Part shown: positions 1 through 6,700 of the stretch, piece after piece
Layout: each line of letters starts with the position of its first letter
Position numbering within the stretch: position 1 is the stretch's first letter
Origin: Pseudomonadota bacterium
GTDB taxonomy: Bacteria; Pseudomonadota; Gammaproteobacteria; Xanthomonadales; Xanthomonadaceae
Reading direction: 5' to 3'
NCBI GenBank assembly: GCA_023425225.1
Contig: JAFADB010000218.1
Location: 1-6,843, forward strand
Length of the DNA stretch: 6,843 bases
The notes under the pieces: generated by a model
Told to the model about the DNA's origin: nothing
The model's database searches: none
What the model saw: only the letters and a program-made list of their open reading frames with translations
Translations under genes and position numbers: made by a program

Positions 1-599
1 ACCACGGCGCGGCCGTGCATACCGACGTGATGAAGACCCAGGGCCTGAAGCAGGCGCTGGACAAATGGAAGTTCGATGCCGCCATCGGTGGCGCGCGCCG
101 CGACGAGGAGGCCTCGCGGGCCAAGGAGCGGGTGTTCTCGTTCCGCAATCGCCACCACCGCTGGGATCCGCGGCACCAGCGCCCGGAACTGTGGAACCTG
201 TACAACGCACGCATCCATGCCGGCGAGAGCGTGCGGGTGTTCCCGCTGTCGAACTGGACCGAACTGGACGTGTGGCTGTACATCTACCGCGAGCGCATCC
301 CGGTGGTGCCGCTGTACTTCGCCGCCGAGCGGCCGGTGGTCGAGCGCGACGGCGCGCTGATCCTGGTCGACGACGAGCGCCTGCCGCTGCGCGAGGGCGA
401 GGTTCCACGGCTGAAGTCGGTGCGCTTCCGCACGCTGGGCTGCTACCCGCTGACCGGTGCGATCGAGTCGCGGGCCGATACCCTGGAGAAGGTCATCGCC
501 GAGATGCGCATGGCGACCACCTCCGAGCGCCAGGGCCGGGTGATCGACCGTGATCCGTCGGCGTCGATGGAGAGGAAGAAACTGGAGGGCTATTTCTGA
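1..599 (+). CDS. cysD: Sulfate adenylyltransferase subunit 2 (CysD), 5' end cut off by the window
   Basis: This is the catalytic small subunit of ATP sulfurylase. With CysN it makes adenosine 5'-phosphosulfate (APS) and pyrophosphate from sulfate and ATP in the cytoplasm, the first step of assimilatory sulfate activation. The frame is already open at base 3 (His-Gly-Ala-Ala-Val-His-Thr-Asp), so the GTG at 15 is an internal valine and not a start. About 198 C-terminal residues of a protein usually near 300 are visible. The N-terminal PP-loop part (GKDS-type motif) lies outside the window. Family landmarks, in order, are HTDVMKTQGLKQAL, GGARRDEEASRAKERVFSFR, the LWNLYNAR and GESVRVFPLSNWTELDVW block, LGCYPLTGAIES, and the typical ending MERKKLEGYF. 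The TGA stop (597-599) shares its A with the cysNC ATG, so the two are co-transcribed and probably translationally coupled. Nothing in the visible part is broken. The identity is near certain. Confidence 0.97.
   Translation, partial: HGAAVHTDVMKTQGLKQALDKWKFDAAIGGARRDEEASRAKERVFSFRNRHHRWDPRHQRPELWNLYNARIHAGESVRVFPLSNWTELDVWLYIYRERIPVVPLYFAAERPVVERDGALILVDDERLPLREGEVPRLKSVRFRTLGCYPLTGAIESRADTLEKVIAEMRMATTSERQGRVIDRDPSASMERKKLEGYF
584..589 (+). promoter_or_regulatory. Ribosome binding site of cysNC
   Basis: GGAGGG lies inside the last codons of cysD, nine bases before the ATG at 599. It is a good Shine-Dalgarno match and supports that ATG as the cysNC start. Its position within cysD means cysNC translation can combine direct initiation with re-initiation by ribosomes leaving cysD. 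Confidence 0.6.
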
Positions 600-2473
600 T
601 GGACGCGCATGGCGACACCGCCGCGCGGCTGGCGCTGCACGAAGCCAAGCCGCTGCTGCGCTTCATCACCTGCGGCAGCGTCGATGATGGCAAGAGCACG
701 CTGATCGGGCGGCTGCTGCATGACAGCCGGCAGCTGTTTGACGACCAGCTGGCCGCGCTCGATGCCGACAGCCGCCGCCACGGCACCCAGGGCGATCGCA
801 TCGACTACGCGCTGCTGCTCGACGGCCTGGCCGCCGAGCGCGAGCAGGGCATCACTATCGACGTGGCCTACCGCTACTTCGACACCGAAACGCGTAAGTT
901 CATCGTCGCCGATTGCCCCGGCCACGCGCAGTACACCCGCAACATGGCCACCGGCGCCTCCACCACCGACCTGGCGGTGGTGCTGGTGGATGCGCGCAAG
1001 GGGCTGCTGCCGCAGACCCGGCGCCACAGCTACATCGTCTCGCTGCTGGGCATCGGCCACGTGGTGCTGGCGGTGAACAAGATGGACCTGGTCGGCTACG
1101 GGCGCGATGCGTTCGAGGCCATCGCTGAGGGCTACCGGGCGCTGGCCGCGCAGCTTGGCATCGCCGACGTGCAGTGCATCCCGCTGTCGGCGCTGGAGGG
1201 CGACAACCTCGTCGCACGTTCGGCCAACACCCCGTGGTACGACGGTCCGGCACTGCTCGAACACCTGGAAACCGTGCAGGTGGAAGCCGGCGACAGCGGC
1301 GGCGCCCTGCGCCTGCCGGTGCAGTGGGTCAACCGGCCCGACCCGCACTTCCGCGGTTTCGCCGGCACGATCGCCGCCGGCGAGGTGAGGCCGGGCGATG
1401 CCGTGGTGGTGTTGCCGTCGGCACGGCGCTCGACCGTGGCGCGGGTGCTCGACGCCAATGGCGATGCCGCATCGGCGCGCGCCGGACAGGCGGTGACGCT
1501 GACCCTGGCCGACGAGATCGACGTCAGCCGCGGCGACGTCATCGCCGCCGCCGGCGATCCGCCGGAAGTGGCCGACCAGTTCGCCGCGCACGTGCTGTGG
1601 ATGGACGAGGCCGCGCTGCTGCCCGGCCGTCCGTACTGGCTGCAGATCGGCACGCGCACGGTGGCCGCCAGCGTCAGCGAGATCAAGCACCGTGTCGACG
1701 TGGACACGCAGGAGCGGCTGGCGGCCAAGCGCCTGGAGCTCAACGAGGTCGGCTGGTGCAACCTAGCGCTGGACGAACCCATCGTCTTCGAGCCGTACGC
1801 GCGCAACCGCACGCTCGGCGGCTTCATCCTGATCGACCGCCACAGCAACGCCACCGTGGCCGCCGGCACGCTCGACTTCGCGCTGCGCCGCGCCGGCAAC
1901 GTGCACTGGCAGCACCTGGACGTGGACAAGGCCGCGCGCGCGCGGATCAAGGGGCAGGCGCCGCGGGTGCTGTGGTTCACCGGCCTGTCCGGCGCCGGCA
2001 AGTCGACCATCGCCAACCTGGTGGACAAGCGCCTGCATGCGCTGGGCTACCACACCTTCATCCTCGACGGCGACAACGTGCGCCATGGCCTGAACCGCGA
2101 CCTGGGCTTCACCGACGAGGACCGGGTGGAGAACATCCGCCGCGTCGCCGAGGTGGCGCGGCTGATGGCCGATGCCGGGCTGATCGTGCTGGTGAGCTTC
2201 ATCTCGCCGTTCCGCGCCGAGCGGCGCATGGCGCGCGAGCGCTTCGAGGCCGGCGAGTTCGTCGAGGTGTTCGTTGACGTGCCGCTGGCGGTGGCCGAGG
2301 CGCGCGACGTCAAGGGCCTGTACGCCAAGGCGCGCGCCGGGCAGATCCCCAACTTCACCGGCATCGACTCGCCCTACGAAGCGCCGGAGGCCCCGGATCT
2401 GCACCTGCACGCCGATGGCGGCAATGCCGAGGCGCTGGCGGCGCAGGTGCTGGATTTCCTGGAACTGGAATAG
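599..2473 (+). CDS. cysNC: Bifunctional sulfate adenylyltransferase GTPase subunit / APS kinase (CysN-CysC fusion)
   Basis: This 624-aa protein does two successive steps. The CysN half uses GTP hydrolysis to drive APS formation by CysD, and the CysC half phosphorylates APS to PAPS. Residues about 18-225 form an EF-Tu-like GTPase: P-loop GSVDDGKS (26-33), switch segment EREQGITID (80-88), DCPGH (105-109) and NKMD (160-163). Residues about 235-430 fit the following beta-barrel domains. A short linker leads to the APS kinase from about residue 453: P-loop GLSGAGKST (462-470), DGDNVRHGLN (from 490), FISPFR with Ser536 aligning with the phosphorylated Ser109 of E. coli CysC, and the APS-binding KGLYAKARAG and NFTGIDSPYE segments. 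Both halves therefore look active. The switch-2 DCPGHAQ differs slightly from DTPGHEQ of E. coli CysN (from memory). Such fusions are known from Pseudomonas and Xanthomonas. The gene overlaps cysD by one base and ends with TAG. A separate cysC is not needed, and none follows it. Confidence 0.98.
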   Translation: MDAHGDTAARLALHEAKPLLRFITCGSVDDGKSTLIGRLLHDSRQLFDDQLAALDADSRRHGTQGDRIDYALLLDGLAAEREQGITIDVAYRYFDTETRKFIVADCPGHAQYTRNMATGASTTDLAVVLVDARKGLLPQTRRHSYIVSLLGIGHVVLAVNKMDLVGYGRDAFEAIAEGYRALAAQLGIADVQCIPLSALEGDNLVARSANTPWYDGPALLEHLETVQVEAGDSGGALRLPVQWVNRPDPHFRGFAGTIAAGEVRPGDAVVVLPSARRSTVARVLDANGDAASARAGQAVTLTLADEIDVSRGDVIAAAGDPPEVADQFAAHVLWMDEAALLPGRPYWLQIGTRTVAASVSEIKHRVDVDTQERLAAKRLELNEVGWCNLALDEPIVFEPYARNRTLGGFILIDRHSNATVAAGTLDFALRRAGNVHWQHLDVDKAARARIKGQAPRVLWFTGLSGAGKSTIANLVDKRLHALGYHTFILDGDNVRHGLNRDLGFTDEDRVENIRRVAEVARLMADAGLIVLVSFISPFRAERRMARERFEAGEFVEVFVDVPLAVAEARDVKGLYAKARAGQIPNFTGIDSPYEAPEAPDLHLHADGGNAEALAAQVLDFLELE

Positions 2474-2492
2474 CGCGGCGGCGCGCCGACAG

Positions 2493-2508
2493 GCGAGGAT
2501 CCCCTCGC
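2493..2508 (+). terminator. Short hairpin after cysNC, possible transcript end (weak)
   Basis: GCGAGG (2493-2498) and CCTCGC (2503-2508) pair perfectly around a four-base loop, starting 20 bases after the cysNC stop. The next bases are GTACATGA, with no T-run, so this is not a standard intrinsic terminator. It could protect a 3' end or mark a Rho-dependent end. Short GC dyads are also common by chance in such DNA. Confidence 0.25.
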
Positions 2509-2575
2509 GTACATGACGATCGCGACAGTTATGTGCACGCCGGCTCCGCACGGATGGGCTTTCGCGGCAGGCAAG

Positions 2576-2589
2576 GGTCATTGGTCATG
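2576..2589 (+). repeat. Tandem heptamer repeat GGTCATT / GGTCATG
   Basis: Two copies of GGTCAT (2576-2581 and 2583-2588) lie end to end with a 7-base period, about 50 bases before the candidate -10 of the efflux operon. The repeat is visible directly. A role as a regulator-binding site is only a guess, and two 6-mers can occur by chance. Confidence 0.3.
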
Positions 2590-2604
2590 GGCAAAACGCG
2601 TGCC

Positions 2605-2620
2605 CGGCGGTCAACCGCCG
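2605..2620 (+). promoter_or_regulatory. Perfect inverted repeat upstream of the efflux genes, candidate operator
   Basis: CGGCGG (2605-2610) and CCGCCG (2615-2620) flank the loop TCAA. The dyad covers the place where a -35 box would sit for the TAAACT hexamer at 2635-2640. No T-run follows, so an intrinsic terminator is unlikely on the + strand. It may be a protein-binding dyad controlling the adaptor-permease operon, or chance pairing in very G+C-rich DNA. Confidence 0.3.
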
Positions 2621-2634
2621 CGCCGCTTGGCCGT

Positions 2635-2640
2635 TAAACT
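2635..2640 (+). promoter_or_regulatory. Candidate -10 box for the efflux operon
   Basis: TAAACT, within GTTAAACT, matches TATAAT at four of six positions and is one of the few A+T-rich spots in this gap. Transcription would start near 2647, leaving an untranslated leader of about 24 bases before the ATG at 2671. The best -35 candidate (TCAACC, 2611-2616, 18-base spacer) matches at only three positions, so the promoter is weak, activator-dependent or miscalled. Confidence 0.3.
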
Positions 2641-2656
2641 CCAGACGCCCTCTTGC

Positions 2657-2660
2657 AGGA
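2657..2660 (+). promoter_or_regulatory. Probable ribosome binding site of the adaptor gene
   Basis: AGGA ends ten bases before the ATG at 2671. It is short and rather far away, but it favours this ATG over the in-frame TTG at 2653, which has no Shine-Dalgarno sequence before it. The ATG also gives a compact lipoprotein signal peptide. Confidence 0.45.
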
Positions 2661-2670
2661 CCTCCCGCGC

Positions 2671-3729
2671 ATGCCTTTCCGATACCGCACGCGCCTGGCC
2701 GTGATCGCCCTGGTGGCGCTCTGGCTCGGCGGCTGTGGCAAGTCCGACGCCCCCGTTTCCGTACAGGCCCCCATACCGGTGACCCTGCAGACCGTGCAGC
2801 CGCGTGCATGGAACAGCACCCTGCAGTCGCTGGCGACGGTGCGCGCGCGCGAATCGGTGGGGCTGACGGCCGCGGTCAGCGACGTGGTGGAACGGGTGTA
2901 CTTCGACAGCGGCGACGAGGTGAAGGCCGGGCAGCTGCTGCTGACCCTGCGCGGCAATGCGCAGGACGCGGCGCTGGTCGCCGCGCAGGCCACCTTCGAC
3001 GAGGCCGACCAGCTCTACCGGCGGCAGCAGGAACTGGTGGGCCAGCAGCTGGTGGCGCGCTCCACCGTGGACACGCAGAAGGCGTTGCGCGACGCGGCGC
3101 TGGCGCGGGTGCGGCAGATGCGCGCCGAGATCGGCGACCGCGAGGTGCGCGCGCCGTTCTCCGGCGTGCTCGGCATCCGCCAGGTCAGCCCCGGCTCGCT
3201 GGTCACCTCCTCGACGGTGATCGCCACGCTCGACGATGTCTCGCGCATGCACGTGGACTTCCAGGTGCCCGAGTCGCAGCTGGCGCTGGTGCAGCCGGGC
3301 CATGCCGTCACCGGCACCGCCGCGGCCTGGCCCGGGGAGACCTTCCGCGGCACCGTGACCACGGTGGACTCGCGCATCGACGAGGCCACCCGCGCGGTCA
3401 CCGTGCGCGCCGACTTCGACAACGCCGACCGCCGCCTGCGCCCGGGCATGCTGCTGCAGGTCAGCCTCTACCAGCCCGAGCGCCAGGCGCTGGTGATTCC
3501 CGAGATCGCGGTGGTGCAGGTGGGCCGCGATTCCTACGTGTTCCGGGTCAAGGACGACGACAGCGTCGAGCGCGCCGACATCCGTGCCGGCGAGCGCCGC
3601 GACGGCCTGGTGGAGATACTGGACGGCCTGCAGCCGGGCGAGCGCATCGTGGTCGACGGCGTGGGCAAGCTGCGTCCCGGGCAGAAGGTGCGCGACGGGG
3701 CCGCGGCACCGTCCGGTAGCGCGCGATGA
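2671..3729 (+). CDS. Periplasmic adaptor (membrane fusion) lipoprotein of an RND efflux pump
   Basis: This 352-aa HlyD/AcrA-type adaptor should link the inner-membrane permease encoded next to it to an outer-membrane channel. The N-terminus has arginines, a hydrophobic stretch (about 9-19) and the lipobox LGGC with Cys22, so it is a lipoprotein made by signal peptidase II. The mature start is CGKS, the same four residues as P. aeruginosa MexA. A barrel-sandwich (lipoyl-like) half-motif is seen at 65-93 (LTAAVSDVVERVYF, SGDEVKAGQLLL). It is followed by a short alpha-helical hairpin (about 98-155, rich in Ala, Gln and Arg), the returning half VRAPFSGVLGIRQVSPGSLV (159-178), a beta-barrel, and a membrane-proximal part from about 271 (LVIPEIAVVQVG). 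The hairpin is short, and the protein is shorter than AcrA (nearly 400 aa). The ATG at 2671 was chosen over TTG 2653 for its AGGA and signal peptide. Its stop overlaps the permease start by four bases. Family assignment is firm; the specific pump is unknown. Confidence 0.94.
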   Translation: MPFRYRTRLAVIALVALWLGGCGKSDAPVSVQAPIPVTLQTVQPRAWNSTLQSLATVRARESVGLTAAVSDVVERVYFDSGDEVKAGQLLLTLRGNAQDAALVAAQATFDEADQLYRRQQELVGQQLVARSTVDTQKALRDAALARVRQMRAEIGDREVRAPFSGVLGIRQVSPGSLVTSSTVIATLDDVSRMHVDFQVPESQLALVQPGHAVTGTAAAWPGETFRGTVTTVDSRIDEATRAVTVRADFDNADRRLRPGMLLQVSLYQPERQALVIPEIAVVQVGRDSYVFRVKDDDSVERADIRAGERRDGLVEILDGLQPGERIVVDGVGKLRPGQKVRDGAAAPSGSAR

Positions 3730-6700
3730 GGATCTCCGACATCTCCATCACTCGCCCGGTGCTGGCGGTGGTGATGAGCCTGCTGCTGATCGTGCTGGGC
3801 TTGATGTCGTTCAGCCGGCTGACGCTGCGCGAGCTGCCGGCGATCGACCCTCCGATCGTCTCGGTGCAGGTCGAGTACACCGGCGCCTCGGCGGCGGTGG
3901 TGGAAAGCCGCATCACCCAGGTGCTGGAGGATGCGCTGGCCGGCATCGAGGGCATCGAGACCATCCAGGCGCGCAGCCGCAACGGCAGCTCGGACGTCAG
4001 CATCGAGTTCTCGCAGAACCGCGACATCGAGGCCGCCGCCAACGACGTGCGCGACGCGGTCAGCCGCGTCTCCGACCGCATGCCCGACCAGGCGCGGCCG
4101 CCGGAGATCTCCAAGGTCGAGGCCGACGCGGACCCGATCCTGTGGCTCAACATGAGCTCGTCGGTCATGGATACGCTGCAGCTGTCCGACTACGCCGAGC
4201 GCTACGTGGTGGACCGCTTCTCCAGCCTGGACGGCGTGGCGCAGGTGCGCATCGGCGGCCGCCAGCGCTACGCCATGCGCATCTGGCTGGACCGCGACCA
4301 GCTGGCCGCGCGCAACCTCACCGTGTCCGACGTGCGCACCGCGCTGCAGAACGAGAACGTCGAGCTGCCGGCCGGCAGCATCGAATCGGCGCAGCGCGAC
4401 TTCACCCTGCGCGTGGAGCGCAGCTACCTCAAGCCGGAGGACTTCGCCCGCATCCCGCTGGGCAAGGGGCCGGACGGCTACGTGGTGCGGCTGGGCGACG
4501 TGGCCGGGATCGAGCTGGGCTCGGCCGAGCGCCGCGCCTACTTCCACAGCAACGGGGTGCCCAATGTCGGCCTGGGCATCGTGCGCAATTCGACCGCCAA
4601 TGCGCTGGACGTGGCGCGGGCGGCACGCGCCGAGGCCGAGCAGATCCAGAAGTCGCTGCCCGCCGGCACCAACATCTTCGTCGCCTTCGACACCACCACC
4701 TTCATCGACGCGGCCGTGGAACGCGTCTACCACACGCTGGTGGAGGCGGTGGTGCTGGTGCTGGTGGTGATCTGGATGTTCCTGGGCAGCGCGCGCGCGG
4801 CGCTGATCCCGGCGGTGACGGTGCCGGTGTGCCTGATCGCCTCGTTCATCGCGCTGTACGCGTTCGGCTTCTCGATCAATCTGCTGACCCTGCTGGCGCT
4901 GGTGCTGGCGATCGGTCTGGTGGTGGACGATGCCATCGTGGTGGTGGAGAACGTGCAGCGCCGCGTCGATCTGGGCGAACCGCCGCTGGTGGCGGCGCGG
5001 CGTGGTACCGCGCAGGTGGCCTTCGCGGTGGTGGCCACCACCGCCGTGCTGGTGGCGGTATTCCTGCCGGTCGGCTTCCTGCAGGGCAATACCGGGCGGC
5101 TGTTCCGCGAGCTGGCGGTCGGGCTGGCGGCGGCGGTGGCGATCTCCGCGTTCGTCGCGCTGACGCTCACGCCGATGATGTCGTCCAAGCTGCTCAAGCC
5201 GCATGGGGAGGCGCGGCGCAGCCGCTTCAATGCCTGGTTCGATGGCCGCCTGGAACGCGTGGCCGCCGGCTACCGGCGCTCGCTGGAGCGCAGCGTGGGC
5301 CGCCACTGGCTGTTCGCCGGGCTGATGCTGGGCGCGGTGGCGCTGATCGCGCTGCTGTTCCACCGGGTGCCGTCGGAGCTGGCCCCGGCCGAGGACCGCG
5401 GCAGTTTCCAGGTCATGCTCGAAGGTCCGGAAGGTGCCGGCTACGACTACACCGTGGGGCAGATCCAGCAGGTGGAGAAGATCCTCGAGCCGATGATCGG
5501 CCCGGACAAGCTCATCGCCCGTGCCAACCCGCGCGTGCCCGGCGGCTTCGGCAACAGCGAGGAGATGCACACCGGCCGCGTCAGCGTGTTCCTGCAGGAC
5601 TGGACCAAGCGCAGCGAGCCGACCATCGACGTGGCCGCCGACATCCAGCGCCGCCTGGCCGGCCTCACCGGCGTGCGCGTGCGCACCCAGGTGCAGGGCG
5701 GGCTGGTGCGCGGCGGCGGGCAGCCGTTCCAGATGGTGCTGGGCGGGCCGGACTACGGCGAGCTGGCGCAGTGGCGCGACCGCATGCTGCAGCGCATGGA
5801 GTCCAACCCCGGGCTGGTCGGCGCCGACTCGGACTACAAGGAAACCCGTCCGCAGATGCGGGTGAACATCGACCGCCAACGCGCGGCCGACCTGGGCGTG
5901 TCGGTGACCGCCATCGGCGGTGCGCTGGAGGCGCTGATGGGCTCGGTGCGCGTGACCACCTTCGTCGACAACGGCGAGGAATACGACGTGATGCTGCAGG
6001 CCGGGCGCACCGGGCGCATGGCGCCGGCCGACCTGCAGGCGATCCGGGTGCGCTCGTCCAGCGGCGAGCTGATTCCGCTGTCCAACCTGGTCACGCTCAG
6101 CGAGGTCGCCGAGCCCGGCACGCTCAACCGCTTCAACCGGCTGCGCTCGATCACCCTGACCGCCGGCCTGGCGCCGGGCTACCGGCTCGGCGATGCCATC
6201 GCCTGGGCGCAGCAGGCCGCGGCCGAGGAACTGCCCGACTACGCGCAGATCGACTGGAAGGGCGAGTCGCGCGAGTACCAGCAGTCGGGCAGTGCGGTGC
6301 TGCTGACCTTCGCCATGGCGTTGCTGGTGGTGTACCTGGTGCTGGCCGCGCAGTTCGAGAGCTTCGCCCACCCGCTGGTGATCATGCTCACCGTGCCGCT
6401 GGCGGTGCTCGGCGCGCTGGTCGGGCTGTGGATCACCGGCGGCACGCTCAACCTGTTCAGCCAGATCGGCATCGTCATGCTGGTAGGGCTGGCGGCCAAG
6501 AACGGCATCCTGATCGTGGAGTTCGCCAACCAGCTGCGCGATGAGGGCCTGAGCGTGCACCGGGCGATCGTCGAGTCCAGCCGGGTGCGCCTGCGACCGA
6601 TCCTGATGACCTCCATCGCCACTGCGGTCGGTGCGATTCCGCTGGTGGTGGCCGGTGGCCCCGGTTCGGCCAGCCGCTCCACCATCGGCGTGGTGGTGAT

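Larger units (their letters stand above)
2474..2670 (+). other. Intergenic region between the sulfate operon and the efflux operon
   Basis: This 197-base gap has no credible gene. The short frames crossing it have no ribosome binding site and no recognisable protein. It contains a hairpin shortly after cysNC (2493-2508), a tandem GGTCAT repeat (2576-2588), a second perfect inverted repeat (2605-2620), a TAAACT -10-like hexamer (2635-2640) and an AGGA before the adaptor ATG (2657-2660). The gap must hold the end of the sulfate transcript and, if the efflux genes have their own promoter, that promoter too. Confidence 0.8.

Noticed and set aside
15..17. GTG at 15 as a real start of a short CysD.
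   Set aside because: The frame continues upstream with His-Gly-Ala-Ala, matching the middle of full-length CysD, so the gene simply begins before the window.
590..2581. Long minus-strand frames opposite cysNC (590-1690, 1132-2028, 1763-2581) and a + frame at 1174-2277.
   Set aside because: All overlap the strongly supported cysNC and have low-complexity Arg/His/Gln/Ala-rich translations. They are composition artefacts.
2474..2670. A small RNA, riboswitch or mobile-element remnant in the gap.
   Set aside because: I saw no tRNA-like fold, no conserved riboswitch core, no terminal inverted repeats with target duplication and no transposase fragment. Only short hairpins are present.
2653..2671. 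TTG at 2653 as the adaptor start, adding six residues.
   Set aside because: There is no Shine-Dalgarno sequence before it, the extra residues include Asp ahead of the signal peptide, and the ATG at 2671 gives a standard lipoprotein signal with AGGA upstream.
2513..2704. A 63-codon + frame in the gap between cysNC and the adaptor.
   Set aside because: It has no ribosome binding site, runs into the adaptor signal peptide in another frame, and its translation resembles no known small protein. Its presence is expected by chance in G+C-rich DNA.
3584..6544. A 986-codon open frame on the + strand, offset from the permease.
   Set aside because: It is an out-of-frame shadow, rich in Arg, Gly and Ala with no hydrophobic segments. 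The true permease frame has no stop inside the window and runs off the right edge.
3534..6560. A 1008-codon open frame on the minus strand.
   Set aside because: It lies antisense to the adaptor end and the permease. Its translation is full of His, Gln, Arg and Ala with no domain or membrane segments, as expected of the reverse of G/C-ending codons. The + frame from 3726 encodes a textbook RND permease.
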